Source of the DNA: Bacilli bacterium
GTDB lineage: Bacteria; Bacillota_I; Bacilli_A; RF39; UBA660
Direction: 5' to 3'
Assembly: GCA_017409785.1 (NCBI GenBank)
Contig: JAFQSD010000004.1
Coordinates: 1-48,662 of the forward strand
Length of the DNA stretch: 48,662 nucleotides
The notes under the pieces are model-generated. The model made no database searches. It was not told the origin of the DNA and saw nothing but the letters and a program-made list of their open reading frames with translations. This document shows, in pieces, positions 1 to 7,896 of this stretch. How positions within the stretch are numbered: position 1 is the stretch's first letter; the number at the start of each line of letters is the position of its first letter. The position numbers and the translations under genes are program-made.

Positions 1-36
1 AAGTGGTAATTTATTATTTCTTTAGGTAGAAGTGCG

Positions 37-67
37 CGCCTCAAAATAAATTTTGAGGCGTTTTTTT
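37..67 (+). terminator. Rho-independent terminator of a gene upstream of the window
   Basis: A perfect 10-bp stem (CGCCTCAAAA paired with TTTTGAGGCG) with loop TAAA is followed by seven T residues. It should end transcription entering from the left; that gene is not visible here. Confidence 0.85.
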
Positions 68-132
68 AATGCAGTAAAAACAAACGACGTACACATTTTT
101 GAGAAGTAAAAAAAATATAATTAAGAGAGGTG

Positions 133-258
133 ATGTTTTTGCAGTCTGTACGAGTTGAAAACTATGATAAAGATGGAAATAAAATAGAACCTAAAGAAAT
201 TATTTTAAAATATCCTTTAATATATTCTCTATTAAAGAAGTATCTAAAAGAGGCGTAA
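133..258 (+). CDS. Small protein of 41 residues upstream of the recombinase
   Basis: A short ORF starts at ATG 133 with GAGAGG just upstream and a TATAAT-like -10 at 116-121. The product begins MFLQSVRVENYDKDGNK and ends in a Lys/Leu-rich, possibly helical tail (LLKKYLKEA). I recognise no family. Short ORFs just ahead of large serine recombinases are common in integrative elements and could be directionality factors or regulators, but nothing in this sequence shows that. The good ribosome binding site and promoter context favour a real gene. The length and lack of a known homologue keep this tentative. Confidence 0.5.
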   Translation: MFLQSVRVENYDKDGNKIEPKEIILKYPLIYSLLKKYLKEA

Positions 259-351
259 ATAAACTATAAGCATTTTGTTTTTTGTATAAAAAATGGTATT
301 ATGTAGTTGCAAGTTTTTTTACAAAAAATGCTTTTATAAAAAGGAGGTAAA
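259..351 (+). promoter_or_regulatory. Leader of the recombinase: promoter-like boxes and inverted repeat
   Basis: This gap holds an extended -10 (TGG TATTAT, 294-302) with a weak TTGTTT -35 at 275-280. An imperfect inverted repeat pairs AAGCATTTT...TTTTGTA (from 269) with TACAAAAAATGCTT (320-333). The second arm ends 8 nt before the AAGGAGGT ribosome binding site (341-348). The hairpin could affect translation of the recombinase; that is inference. Confidence 0.4.
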
Positions 352-354
352 ATT

Positions 355-1734
355 ATTAGTAATATAAAAGCAGTAGTAAAAAAAATTAGAGCTCTTTATG
401 TTCGTGTTTCTACTGAGGGTCAAATTGATGGTTACTCTATAGATGCTCAAATAGAGAGTTTAATATCTTATTTACATTCATTTCATTTAGATTATGATTA
501 CAAAATATATAAGGATCCTGGATTTAGTGGAGCATCATTAAATAGACCAGCTATTCAAGAATTAATTAATGATTGTTTAGATGGAAAAATTGAAAGTGTA
601 TATGTTTATAAACTTGATAGATTATCTAGAAGTCAAAAAGATACTTTATATTTATTAGATGAAGTTTTTGAAAAAAATAATGTTAGCTTTATTTCAATAA
701 CTGAAAGATTTGATACAAGTGACCAAACAGGAAAAGCAATGTTAGGTATAGTATCAGTATTTGCTCAATTAGAAAGAGAGACAATTATACAAAGAACTAG
801 AATGGGTCTTAAAAAAAGAGCTGAAGATGGTTATTGGCGTGGTGGTGGCAAAACTCCATTTGCTTATGATTATGATAAGGAAACTGGTATGCTTGTTATT
901 AATAAAGAAAATAAAGCTATGTTTGATTTAATGAAGACAATGAGATTAGAAGGATATAGTTATCATCAATTATCAGAAATAACTGGATATGATGAATCAT
1001 GGATTCAAGGTATATTAAAATCAAAAACTAATTTAGGTAAAATACCTTATAAAGATAAAGTTTACGATGGAAAACATGAACCTATCATTACTGAAGAAGA
1101 ATATGAACAATTACAACAAATAGAAAAACAACGAAGTAAAAATCAGCGAGCTAGTCATTATTTGTTATCTGGTAAGATATATTGCGCAAAATGTGGTGCT
1201 AAATATCGTTATCAAAAATGGGGACAAAGAATTATATGTTATTGTTATTCACAACAAAAAAGTAAACCTAAATTAATTAAAGACCCTAATTGTGATAATA
1301 TAAGACTTGATAGTTTTGAAATTGAGGATAACTTCTTAGAACAATTATTTGCAATGTCACTAGATGAAGATTTGTTTAGACAAACATTTAATTTATCTAA
1401 AATTAATCTTACAGATGAATTAAATACAAGACTTGATAAAATACAAAAAAGAATTGAAAATTTAATTCAATTACTTTCAGATGATATTGCAAATGATGAG
1501 GTTAAAGTTCAATTGGCTAAATTAAAAAGTGAAAAGACCAATATAATAAACCAATTAGAAGAGATAAAACAAAAAGAAAGAGAAACAAAAACTTATGATC
1601 AAATAAAAAATCTTTGCAGTGTTTGGAAAGATATGGAGTTTAAAGAAAAACGAAATGTCGTAGAACAATTACTTGATAAGATAGTTGTAGATGGGAAAAC
1701 ATTAAAAATATATTGGAATGTTAGCGAAAGCTAA
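355..1734 (+). CDS. Large serine recombinase, probable ATT start
   Basis: Site-specific DNA recombinase of about 459 residues that cuts and rejoins attachment sites through a phosphoserine link. The resolvase domain has its catalytic Ser in RVST (Ser19), then DPGFSGASLNRP, a KLDRLSRS Arg motif and GIVSVFAQLERE. The recombinase domain follows, then a zinc ribbon (Cys277, 280, 295 and 313, with a further Cys297) and a coiled coil near 360-420. The reading frame opens at 340 and contains no ATG, GTG or TTG before the catalytic region. The first in-frame ATG is at 739, after the catalytic core. AAGGAGGT at 341-348 is ideally spaced from ATT at 355 (ATT 352 also possible), so ATT initiation is the best reading. 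Alternatives are a sequencing error or a lost start. It ends 34 nt from the broken permease, consistent with being the element's integrase. Confidence 0.85.
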   Translation: MSNIKAVVKKIRALYVRVSTEGQIDGYSIDAQIESLISYLHSFHLDYDYKIYKDPGFSGASLNRPAIQELINDCLDGKIESVYVYKLDRLSRSQKDTLYLLDEVFEKNNVSFISITERFDTSDQTGKAMLGIVSVFAQLERETIIQRTRMGLKKRAEDGYWRGGGKTPFAYDYDKETGMLVINKENKAMFDLMKTMRLEGYSYHQLSEITGYDESWIQGILKSKTNLGKIPYKDKVYDGKHEPIITEEEYEQLQQIEKQRSKNQRASHYLLSGKIYCAKCGAKYRYQKWGQRIICYCYSQQKSKPKLIKDPNCDNIRLDSFEIEDNFLEQLFAMSLDEDLFRQTFNLSKINLTDELNTRLDKIQKRIENLIQLLSDDIANDEVKVQLAKLKSEKTNIINQLEEIKQKERETKTYDQIKNLCSVWKDMEFKEKRNVVEQLLDKIVVDGKTLKIYWNVSES

Positions 1735-1737
1735 CAT
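1718..1737. repeat. Palindromic hairpin over the recombinase stop codon
   Basis: ATGTTAGC and GCTAACAT form a perfect 8-bp stem around a GAAA loop; the TAA stop lies inside the second arm. No T-run follows on the plus strand, so it is not a standard terminator. An outer inverted repeat, ATTGGAATGT (1712-1721) against ACATTCCAAT (1770-1779), brackets the element/permease junction. It may be part of the recombinase attachment site, or chance. Confidence 0.45.
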
Positions 1738-1767
1738 AAAAAATATTTAGTTTTCTCTCTATATGTC

Positions 1768-2391
1768 TTACATTCCAATTAAATTCATTGAAATATTTAT
1801 TTTTAATGCACTAATAATATTCTTAAAATTACTAGGAAAAACAACTTTACTAAATATCTGCCATTTACTAGCCCTAAAGCTTTTCATCAACACAATATAA
1901 TTTTTATCAGTACTAATAAAACTATTATAAATATTAATTATAGTGACAAATGTACTAATTAAAAGTGACATAAAAATAATCGAATTTATACTAGCACCAA
2001 CCCAAATAATAATTAAAGGTCCAAGTGCTACTTTAGGTAAAGAGTTAAGAACTGTTAAGTATGGTTCAACTATTTTAGATAAAGTAGTATTACTCCACAA
2101 AATACTTGAGATTAACAGTCCAACTCCACTTGAAATAATAAAACTAATTATTATTTCGTAAAGAGTAATTCCAATGTGACTAAATAAACTACCATCTTTA
2201 AATAAGCCAATAATGGTATTTATAACACGCATGGGAGAAGAAAAGGTAAACGTATTAATAATCTCTAATCTTGCAAGAACTTCCCATCCGACTAGAAATG
2301 CTAACAAGATTAATAATCTAAATATAAAAACAAAAATCTTTTCATTTCTAATTCTTTTTAAATAATTCTTTCTAGAATCAGATATGTACAT
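1768..2391 (-). pseudogene. ABC importer permease, C-terminally truncated
   Basis: Inner-membrane permease of an SsuC/TauC/ThiX-like importer. Several hydrophobic segments are present (about residues 22-42, 75-100, 115-160), and the cytoplasmic coupling loop is retained (RASKWQIFSKVVFPSNFKNI). The protein is 207 residues, whereas family members run to about 250. It stops six residues after 'ALKINISM', just where the usual last transmembrane helices should begin. The break coincides with the end of the serine-recombinase element, so disruption by that insertion is the simplest explanation. The start has a GGAGGG site and overlaps the ATPase gene by 14 nt, typical of an operon. Probably non-functional unless the element excises precisely. 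Confidence 0.8.
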
Positions 2392-3127
2392 CCAAATCCC
2401 TCCATATCATTTCATAATATTTAGAGAAATTTTTAGAACTTCTATTTTTAATAGGCGTAGACTTTCCATCTAACTGAATATCACAAACTTTTTTTACTAC
2501 ACCAGGTCTTTTAGATAAAACAATGACTTTATCAGACATACTTAAAGCTTCTGAAAGATCATGAGTAACCATAATTGCAGTTTTACCTTCTTTTTTAATA
2601 ATATTGTAAATATCTTCTCCAATTGCTAATCGCGATTGAGAATCAAGCGCAGACATAGGCTCATCCAAAAGTAATATGTCTGGTTTTAATGCTAAAGTTC
2701 TAATTAAAGCAACTCTTTGGCGCATCCCGCCAGATAAACTAGCAGGATACATATCTTTAAATTCATATAACCCATACGTTTTTAATAAGTCCAAAACATA
2801 ATTTTTACTTTCATTATTCAACTTACCTGTAATCTCTAATCCAACAAGACAATTATCTAAAATACTTTTCCAAAAAAACAAACAGTCATCTTGAAGCATG
2901 TAACCAATGCTTAAATCTTTAAAAAAAATTATATTGCCATCAGTCTTATCTTCTAAATTTGCTAGTATTGAAAGTATTGTTGATTTACCACAACCACTAG
3001 GACCAACAATAGAAATAAATTCATTTTCATAAACATCAAAACTTATATTTTCAAGAGCTAGAACATCATTTTTTTCAGTATGATAAACCTTATTTAAATT
3101 AATTATTTCTAATAATTTATTCTTCAT
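2378..3127 (-). CDS. ABC importer ATP-binding protein (SsuB/TauB-like)
   Basis: Complete 249-residue ATPase that would power the importer. It has Walker A GPSGCGKST near residue 43, a Q-loop (YMLQDD), the ABC signature LSGGMRQR, Walker B ILLLDEP, a D-loop (SALD) and the switch His (VTHD). The class imports sulfonates, nitrate-like ions, taurine or pyrimidine precursors; the substrate cannot be told from the ATPase. It overlaps the preceding substrate-binding-protein gene by 11 nt and the permease by 14 nt, so the three formed one operon. Its original promoter, upstream of 14206, is now over 10 kb away, so expression in the present arrangement is doubtful. Confidence 0.9.
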   Translation of the reverse strand: MKNKLLEIINLNKVYHTEKNDVLALENISFDVYENEFISIVGPSGCGKSTILSILANLEDKTDGNIIFFKDLSIGYMLQDDCLFFWKSILDNCLVGLEITGKLNNESKNYVLDLLKTYGLYEFKDMYPASLSGGMRQRVALIRTLALKPDILLLDEPMSALDSQSRLAIGEDIYNIIKKEGKTAIMVTHDLSEALSMSDKVIVLSKRPGVVKKVCDIQLDGKSTPIKNRSSKNFSKYYEMIWRDLDVHI

Positions 3128-3533
3128 TATAAATCAACTTATCATAATCAACTTTCTGATCAATTGCGCCAGCATCAATCATTACATTTTGTAGATGACT
3201 AAATGAAGATTGGCTAAATTTGGTAGTCTTAGGCCATGCCTCAATACTTCTATATCTTGCTATAACTTTTTCTAAATCGTTTAAAGAAGTATCTGGGAAT
3301 TGTTTTAATATAGTTTGTGCTACTTCTTTATCAGAATGAGTATGTACATAATCTAAACCTTTTTGAATTGCACTAGTAAACTTAGAGATAACATCTTTAT
3401 TTTCTTCGATATAACTATTTCTTGCAGAATAAGATGTATATGGGACAATTCCACCAAGCTCACCAATACTTGCAACAACATATCCATACCCATTTTTTTC
3501 TATATCTAATGCATTAGGTTCTCTTAATGCAAC
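3117..3533 (-). pseudogene. Substrate-binding protein, C-terminal piece (split gene)
   Basis: This encodes the last 138 or so residues of a periplasmic-type substrate-binding protein, from VALREPNALDIEKNGYGYVV onward, ending KLIYNEE. Upstream in the same frame the sequence is element DNA read antisense (positions 3534-3740) and looks nothing like a binding protein. The matching N-terminal piece is at 13619-14206 on the same strand. Both pieces carry the codons for Val-Ala-Leu within the direct repeat TAATGCAACA, in the same frame. Joined there they give 331 residues, normal for the NMT1/SsuA-like family. The C-terminal piece alone has no start site and should not make a protein. Confidence 0.9.
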
Positions 3534-3541
3534 AAGAAAGC
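3505..3541. other. attL-like junction of the 10.1-kb insertion
   Basis: The direct repeat TAATGCAACA (3525-3534) marks the left boundary. Host-side sequence forms an inverted repeat with it: TGCATTA (3510-3516), 8 nt (GGTTCTCT), TAATGCA (3525-3531). The same 7-8-7 geometry occurs at the right junction with a different spacer. Which enzyme recognises it is unknown. Confidence 0.75.
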
Positions 3542-3563
3542 TAAATTTTTTTGTAAAATAATG

Positions 3564-3592
3564 TTTAATCCGACAAGAAAATTTGCTATAAT
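3564..3592 (+). promoter_or_regulatory. Promoter for the SipW-cassette
   Basis: TTTAAT (3564-3569), 17 nt, then an extended -10 TGC TATAAT (-10 at 3587-3592). It lies just inside the left end of the inserted segment, so the cargo brings its own promoter. Confidence 0.65.
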
Positions 3593-3645
3593 ATAAGATA
3601 GATAGTATATCAGGATAAAAGATATGCAAAGAAAGGAAGATAAAT

Positions 3646-4296
3646 ATGGAAAAAAGTAGAACTTCAAAAATTATAGCCGTTGTGGCATTAGTAGTTGCAG
3701 TACTTGGTTTATCACTAGGTTTTGCAGCATTCTCAAACACTTTAACAATTTCATCAAGTGCTTATGTTAGTCCTAGTAGTGAAAACTTTAAAGTAGGTTT
3801 CTCAACTAGTGCAACAGCAGTAGGAGCAACAGGTAGTCTTACAGGAACACCAACTGGAACAGCTACAGCAGGAACTGCTACACTTTCAGGAACAACTATA
3901 AGTGGAATTAAAGGAAATTTTAAAGCACCAGGAGATACAGTAAAGTATACATTCTACGTACACAATACTGGAGAGTATGATGCATTTTTAAATAGTATTA
4001 CTCATGAAAACGTAACTGGACAAAATGCACCAAAAGTATGTACTGCAGTAAACACTGAAAATACAACAGCAGCATTAGTAAGTGCTGCATGTGAAGATAT
4101 TACTCTTTCAGTAAAAGTTGGAACAGATAATGCAGTAGCAGGATCAGTTGCTTCAATTAGTGGTCACCAATTATCAAAACTAACATATGAACCAGTTGTA
4201 GTAACAATCACATATGCTAGTGATGGTGATAGAGCAGATGGTGATTTCAATATTGCTTTCGGCGATATCAAACTTATATACGCAACAGTAGACTAA
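3646..4296 (+). CDS. Secreted protein with SipW-type signal peptide (TasA-like)
   Basis: A 216-residue exported protein. Residues 8-32 form a signal peptide of the SipW-cognate kind: a charged start, a hydrophobic core and then LGFAAFSNTL, resembling Bacillus TasA and camelysin precursors. The mature part is Thr/Ala/Gly-rich (about 50-90), then has a beta-sandwich-like stretch with the family-style phrase FKAPGDTVKYTFYVHNTGEYDAFL and two Cys (KVCTAV, SAACED) that could form a disulfide. A cognate signal peptidase follows, making it the likely substrate. It may be a fibre or matrix subunit, by analogy with TasA; assembly is not shown by the sequence. A hairpin separates it from the next gene, which could make it the most expressed product of the operon. 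Confidence 0.8.
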   Translation: MEKSRTSKIIAVVALVVAVLGLSLGFAAFSNTLTISSSAYVSPSSENFKVGFSTSATAVGATGSLTGTPTGTATAGTATLSGTTISGIKGNFKAPGDTVKYTFYVHNTGEYDAFLNSITHENVTGQNAPKVCTAVNTENTTAALVSAACEDITLSVKVGTDNAVAGSVASISGHQLSKLTYEPVVVTITYASDGDRADGDFNIAFGDIKLIYATVD

Positions 4297-4308
4297 AAAA
4301 AATAAATA

Positions 4309-4328
4309 AGGCACAAATGTGCCTTTCC
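4309..4328 (+). terminator. Intra-operon hairpin, weak terminator
   Basis: AAGGCACA pairs with TGTGCCTT around a short loop, followed by only a few T/C residues. It likely gives partial termination or a stable mRNA end after the secreted-protein gene rather than a full stop, because the next gene has no clear promoter. Confidence 0.55.
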
Positions 4329-4355
4329 TAATATATTGGATATAGGAGGGAAAGG

Positions 4356-5483
4356 ATGAAAAGAAGTTATAAAAAATTATTAATTTTTCAACTTATCATG
4401 TTTCTCATACTTATATTAAATAGTTTTATTCATAATATATTAGGAAACTATTCAACTATAATCTTTTTAGTATTAACAACAATTGCTTTTAAATTTATAT
4501 TTGGAATTGAAAAAGATAGACATCGTTTTACTAAAGACATTATATTTGATGTAATAATATTTTTATTAACATTTTTCCTACTATATTATTTATCTGGAAT
4601 AATTATTGGCTTCGCCAGAACAGATAACTATTATAATGTAAATGGTATAATTACCTTCATAATACCTATAATAATAACAACTATTGTAAAAGAATTCCTA
4701 CGTTATCAGGTTATTATGAAATCAGAAGGAAGTAGATTACTAACAATATTGACTTGTATATTATTTATTTTCTTAGATGTAACTAATCCAATTTTTTACA
4801 ATGGATTTGCATCTAAATATGATACATTTATTTTCTTCGCTTTAACATTATTACCAGCAATAAGTTCAAATATAGTATGTTCTTATTTAACATATAAAGT
4901 AGGATATAAACCAAATATTTTATATTTACTAGTGATAAATCTATATCAATATTTATTACCATTAGTTCCTAATCCTAATGAGTATTTAGCATCACTAGTG
5001 AATTTCTTATTACCAATATTACTTGGATTTAAATTAAGTAGTTTCTTCAATCTAACAATGGATGAAGAAATAGAAAGAGATTATAATAAAAAAGGTATAA
5101 TTTCATTAATAATTCCCACAATTCTAGTAATTATATTAGTATATTTTACATCAGGATATTTCCATTATTATGCAGTTGCAATAGCTAGTGGAAGTATGGA
5201 AAAAGTAATTTCAAAAGGTGACATTGTTGTCATTGAAAAGTTGGATGCAGAATATGAAAAATTAAAAGAAGGCCAAGTAATTGCCTACACATATAATGGT
5301 GTGTTAGTTGTCCATAGAATTGTAAGAATAATAAAACAAGATGGTCAATATTACGTATATACTAAAGGAGATGCAAATCCTAATGAAGATAATTACGTAG
5401 TAGAGCAAGATACAATTATGGGAACCGTTAAAGCAGTTGTTCCATACCTTGGATTACCAACTGTTTGGCTAAATGAAATATAG
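4356..5483 (+). CDS. SipW/ER-type signal peptidase I with N-terminal membrane domain
   Basis: Membrane signal peptidase that should cleave the SipW-type precursor encoded just upstream. The catalytic domain occupies about residues 265-375: nucleophile Ser280 in ASGSM, KGDIVVIEK, and His320 in VVHRIV, the Ser/His pattern of archaeal, ER and SipW enzymes instead of the Ser/Lys pair. TKGDANPNEDNYVV and GTVKAVVPYLG follow. Unusually, about 260 residues of multi-pass membrane sequence (six to eight hydrophobic segments) precede it; SipW itself is only about 190 residues. The extra domain could hold the substrate or partner proteins. The AGGAGG site and ATG are clear. The downstream gene starts 10 nt after the stop. 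Confidence 0.88.
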   Translation: MKRSYKKLLIFQLIMFLILILNSFIHNILGNYSTIIFLVLTTIAFKFIFGIEKDRHRFTKDIIFDVIIFLLTFFLLYYLSGIIIGFARTDNYYNVNGIITFIIPIIITTIVKEFLRYQVIMKSEGSRLLTILTCILFIFLDVTNPIFYNGFASKYDTFIFFALTLLPAISSNIVCSYLTYKVGYKPNILYLLVINLYQYLLPLVPNPNEYLASLVNFLLPILLGFKLSSFFNLTMDEEIERDYNKKGIISLIIPTILVIILVYFTSGYFHYYAVAIASGSMEKVISKGDIVVIEKLDAEYEKLKEGQVIAYTYNGVLVVHRIVRIIKQDGQYYVYTKGDANPNEDNYVVEQDTIMGTVKAVVPYLGLPTVWLNEI

Positions 5484-5493
5484 GAGGTTGACT

Positions 5494-6897
5494 ATGAGTG
5501 AAAAAGAAAGAGCAGATATGATCAAAGAGTTACTTGCACTAGCAGACGAATCTGTTGTAGAAGAACAAGAAACAAAAAATGATAATCAACCTGCAACTGA
5601 TAAGAAAGAAGAAAAATCAACCAAAGAAGATAAAACAACAAAAGAAGAAAAAAAATCAGAAGTAGATGATAAATTTAAAATTGTTGATGAAGTAAACTAT
5701 AATGATCGTATTATTAAAACAGAAAAGAAAGATTTACCTCAATATGAAAAAACTCATACAAAAGAAATTATTGAGTCTGTAGAAGAAGAACAACCAACTG
5801 AAAAGAAATCATTTTTATCAAGTGTAATTAATAAAAAAGGCAGATATATTGATTATAAAACAAGATTAATGACTCATTCATTAACATTTATAGCCCTATT
5901 CATATTAACAGTGTTATTCTTACAAGGTGCTTTCGGAGTAGTAGCCTCTAAGAATATAAATTATAATGAAACAAGTAACCTAGATTACAAAGTATATCTA
6001 AAAGAAAATAATTTCTATGATACAAATTACCTAGGTAAAAATAAAGTATATATTGCTAACTTAATTGATAATATTGAAGTTAATTTTAGATATAACTATT
6101 ATATTGAAGAACCAACTAATGTTGATTTTAATTATAGTATTGTTGCTAAACTAACTATTGATGATGGAACTTCTAAAAATAATTATTTTGAAAAAGAGTA
6201 CGAATTACTTTCAAATAAAAGATATGAACTAAAGTCAGGAAAAAATTATAACCTAGATGAAAAAGTAAAAATAGATTACGCATACTATAATGGCTTAGCC
6301 AATAGTTTTAAACAACAATACGGAGTAGATACAACCAGTAATTTAACAGTATATCTAAAAGTAAATAAGAAAACAGATATTGAGAACTCTCAAAATAATT
6401 ATGAAAATAGTACAATGTATGTAAAAATACCATTATCTGAAAAAGCAATTAATATTGAATTAAATTATCAAGATATTAATAATTCAAATTATATTATTCA
6501 AGAAACAGATTCAAAAGTAGATAATATTATCTTTGGTATTTTAGCAACATTAACTTTAATAGCAGCATTAGTTTTCGCAATCCAAATAATTAGATTATTA
6601 ACACTTTTAAGAGGTAAGAAATCAATCTATGATAAATATGTTGAAAAAATCTTAAATGAGTATGATCGATTAATTGTAGAAAATGGTACAGGACCAAATC
6701 TAAATGACTGTAAAGTTATCAAAATATCTAAGTTCGAAGAACTATTAGATGTAAGAGATAATTTAAAATTACCAATTATGTATTATGTAGTAACAAAACA
6801 TACAAAATGTTGTTTCTATATTAAACATAATGATGATTTATATCTTTTAACAATAAAAGCAGTAGACTTAGAACAAAAAAGTGAAGAGAATAAATAA
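5494..6897 (+). CDS. DUF5305-like membrane protein of the SipW cassette
   Basis: A 467-residue protein; ATG 5494 is chosen because AGGAGGT lies 5 nt upstream, whereas an earlier in-frame ATG (5473) lies inside the preceding gene without a site. It has a charged Glu/Lys-rich N-terminus (1-110), a transmembrane segment near 135-155, an extracellular region of about 210 residues with beta-rich pattern (NLDYKVYLKENNFYDTNYLG), a second transmembrane segment near 350-375, and a cytoplasmic C-terminal domain of about 90 residues. The extracellular region resembles DUF5305 proteins, which often accompany SipW-like peptidases in bacteria and archaea. It probably works with the peptidase in export or assembly; the exact role is unknown. 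It is terminated by a strong hairpin at 6905-6937. Confidence 0.75.
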   Translation: MSEKERADMIKELLALADESVVEEQETKNDNQPATDKKEEKSTKEDKTTKEEKKSEVDDKFKIVDEVNYNDRIIKTEKKDLPQYEKTHTKEIIESVEEEQPTEKKSFLSSVINKKGRYIDYKTRLMTHSLTFIALFILTVLFLQGAFGVVASKNINYNETSNLDYKVYLKENNFYDTNYLGKNKVYIANLIDNIEVNFRYNYYIEEPTNVDFNYSIVAKLTIDDGTSKNNYFEKEYELLSNKRYELKSGKNYNLDEKVKIDYAYYNGLANSFKQQYGVDTTSNLTVYLKVNKKTDIENSQNNYENSTMYVKIPLSEKAINIELNYQDINNSNYIIQETDSKVDNIIFGILATLTLIAALVFAIQIIRLLTLLRGKKSIYDKYVEKILNEYDRLIVENGTGPNLNDCKVIKISKFEELLDVRDNLKLPIMYYVVTKHTKCCFYIKHNDDLYLLTIKAVDLEQKSEENK

Positions 6898-6904
6898 CAA
6901 GATA

Positions 6905-6937
6905 AAATCATATCCTAAACTAGGATGTGATTTTTTT
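6905..6937 (+). terminator. Terminator of the SipW cassette
   Basis: A 13-bp stem (6905-6917 with 6921-6933, one G-U pair), loop AAC and a seven-T run. The recombinase ORF that follows begins just after it, so that gene would depend on read-through. Confidence 0.9.
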
Positions 6938-6953
6938 ATGCCTGAACAAATAT

Positions 6954-7871
6954 ATGGATTTATATAAAATAAGACAAGAATTAAATCTAGGTAATTCACT
7001 AATAAATATTCCATTAAGAGTAACTTATTATTCAAGAGTATCAACAGATAATATTAATCAACAGTCTTCATTAATTAATCAAAAAACACACTTCGAAGAA
7101 ATGATTAAAAATAATCATAAATGGCAATATGTTGATGGTTATGTAGATGAGGGTATTTCTGGAACAACAGATACAAAAAGAACAAACTTTATGAAAATGA
7201 TTAAAGATGCTAAAGAAGATAAATTTGATTTAATAATTACAAAAGAAATATCAAGGTTTTCAAGAAATACTCTCGATAGCATCAAATACACAAGAGAATT
7301 ACTCACTTACGGAGTAGGAATACTTTTTGTAAATGATAATATAAATACAATTCTCCCAGATAGTGAATTAAGATTAACTATTATGGCATCCCTTGCTCAA
7401 GATGAAATAAGAAGATTATCTGAAAGAGTAAAATTTGGCATGAAAGAATCAATAAAAAAAGGAAATATTTTAGGAAATCAAAAAATATATGGCTACATAA
7501 AAGATAAAAATTCGAATAAGTATCTAATAGTAAATAGTCAAAGTGAAACAATAAGAAGAATTTATAAGTTATATTCATCAACAAATATTTCTCTATGTGA
7601 AATTGCCAGAATTCTAAAAAAAGAGAATATTAAAACTAATAATAATAAATATTTTAGTGCATCATCACTTTCAAGATTAATAAGAAATCCTAAATATAAA
7701 GGATATTATGTCGGAGGTAAAAGTGAAGTAATAGATTATATGACTAAAAAAGTAACTCTTCTTTCAAAAGATAAATGGTTAATTTATAAAGATCAAGAAA
7801 GAATACCGCCAATAGTTAGTGAATATCTTTGGAATAAAGCAAATAAGAAGTTAAATAAGTCTAAAAATTGA
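6954..7871 (+). CDS. Serine recombinase lacking the C-terminal zinc-ribbon third
   Basis: A 305-residue member of the large serine recombinase family. The start MDLYKIRQELNLGNSLINI precedes the catalytic motif YSRVST, an N-terminal pattern seen in element-borne recombinases of gut Firmicutes. GISGTTDTKR, ITKEISRFSRN, SLAQDEIRRLSERVKFG and a recombinase domain ending LWNKANKKLNKSKN follow. Relatives continue for about 200 residues with a zinc ribbon and coiled coil; here the gene stops where the ribbon should begin. ATG 6954 is preferred over GTG 6927, which lies in the terminator. No good ribosome binding site or promoter is visible. The catalytic domain looks intact but DNA targeting may be impaired. 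The stop codon overlaps the -35 of the next gene's promoter, suggesting a fusion that cut the gene. Confidence 0.8.
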   Translation: MDLYKIRQELNLGNSLINIPLRVTYYSRVSTDNINQQSSLINQKTHFEEMIKNNHKWQYVDGYVDEGISGTTDTKRTNFMKMIKDAKEDKFDLIITKEISRFSRNTLDSIKYTRELLTYGVGILFVNDNINTILPDSELRLTIMASLAQDEIRRLSERVKFGMKESIKKGNILGNQKIYGYIKDKNSNKYLIVNSQSETIRRIYKLYSSTNISLCEIARILKKENIKTNNNKYFSASSLSRLIRNPKYKGYYVGGKSEVIDYMTKKVTLLSKDKWLIYKDQERIPPIVSEYLWNKANKKLNKSKN

Positions 7872-7896
7872 CCCAAAACAAATATTATGTTATAAT
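7868..7896 (+). promoter_or_regulatory. Promoter for the 286-residue protein gene
   Basis: TTGACC (7868-7873), 17 nt, TATAAT (7891-7896) with an extended TGT. The -35 overlaps the recombinase stop codon TGA. Confidence 0.8.

Larger units (their letters stand above)
1..1770. mobile_element. Right end of a serine-recombinase element (partial)
   Basis: The left boundary is outside the window. The right boundary is inferred to lie between the recombinase stop codon (1734) and about 1780, where the coding sequence of an ABC permease on the minus strand is interrupted just after a conserved 'ISMxLIG' segment. Large serine recombinases usually sit next to one end of the element they move, which fits the recombinase gene ending about 35 bp from the broken permease. 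Visible cargo is a terminator, a 41-codon ORF and the recombinase. Exact attachment cores cannot be defined without the other end. Confidence 0.6.

Noticed and set aside
3534..3740. Extension of the substrate-binding-protein fragment into an open frame to the left end of the insertion
   Set aside because: It is antisense to the promoter and start of the SipW-cassette gene, is not similar to a binding protein, and arises only because the frame stays open by chance.
6927..6953. GTG start for the short recombinase
   Set aside because: It lies within the terminator hairpin of the preceding operon and adds residues not in the family; MDLYKIRQEL from 6954 matches the usual N-terminus.
7869..7871. 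TGA read as Trp (mycoplasma code) extending the short recombinase
   Set aside because: Reading through adds only ten codons before a TAA and does not restore a zinc ribbon. Elsewhere Trp is TGG, and TGA is used as a stop, e.g. at 10757.
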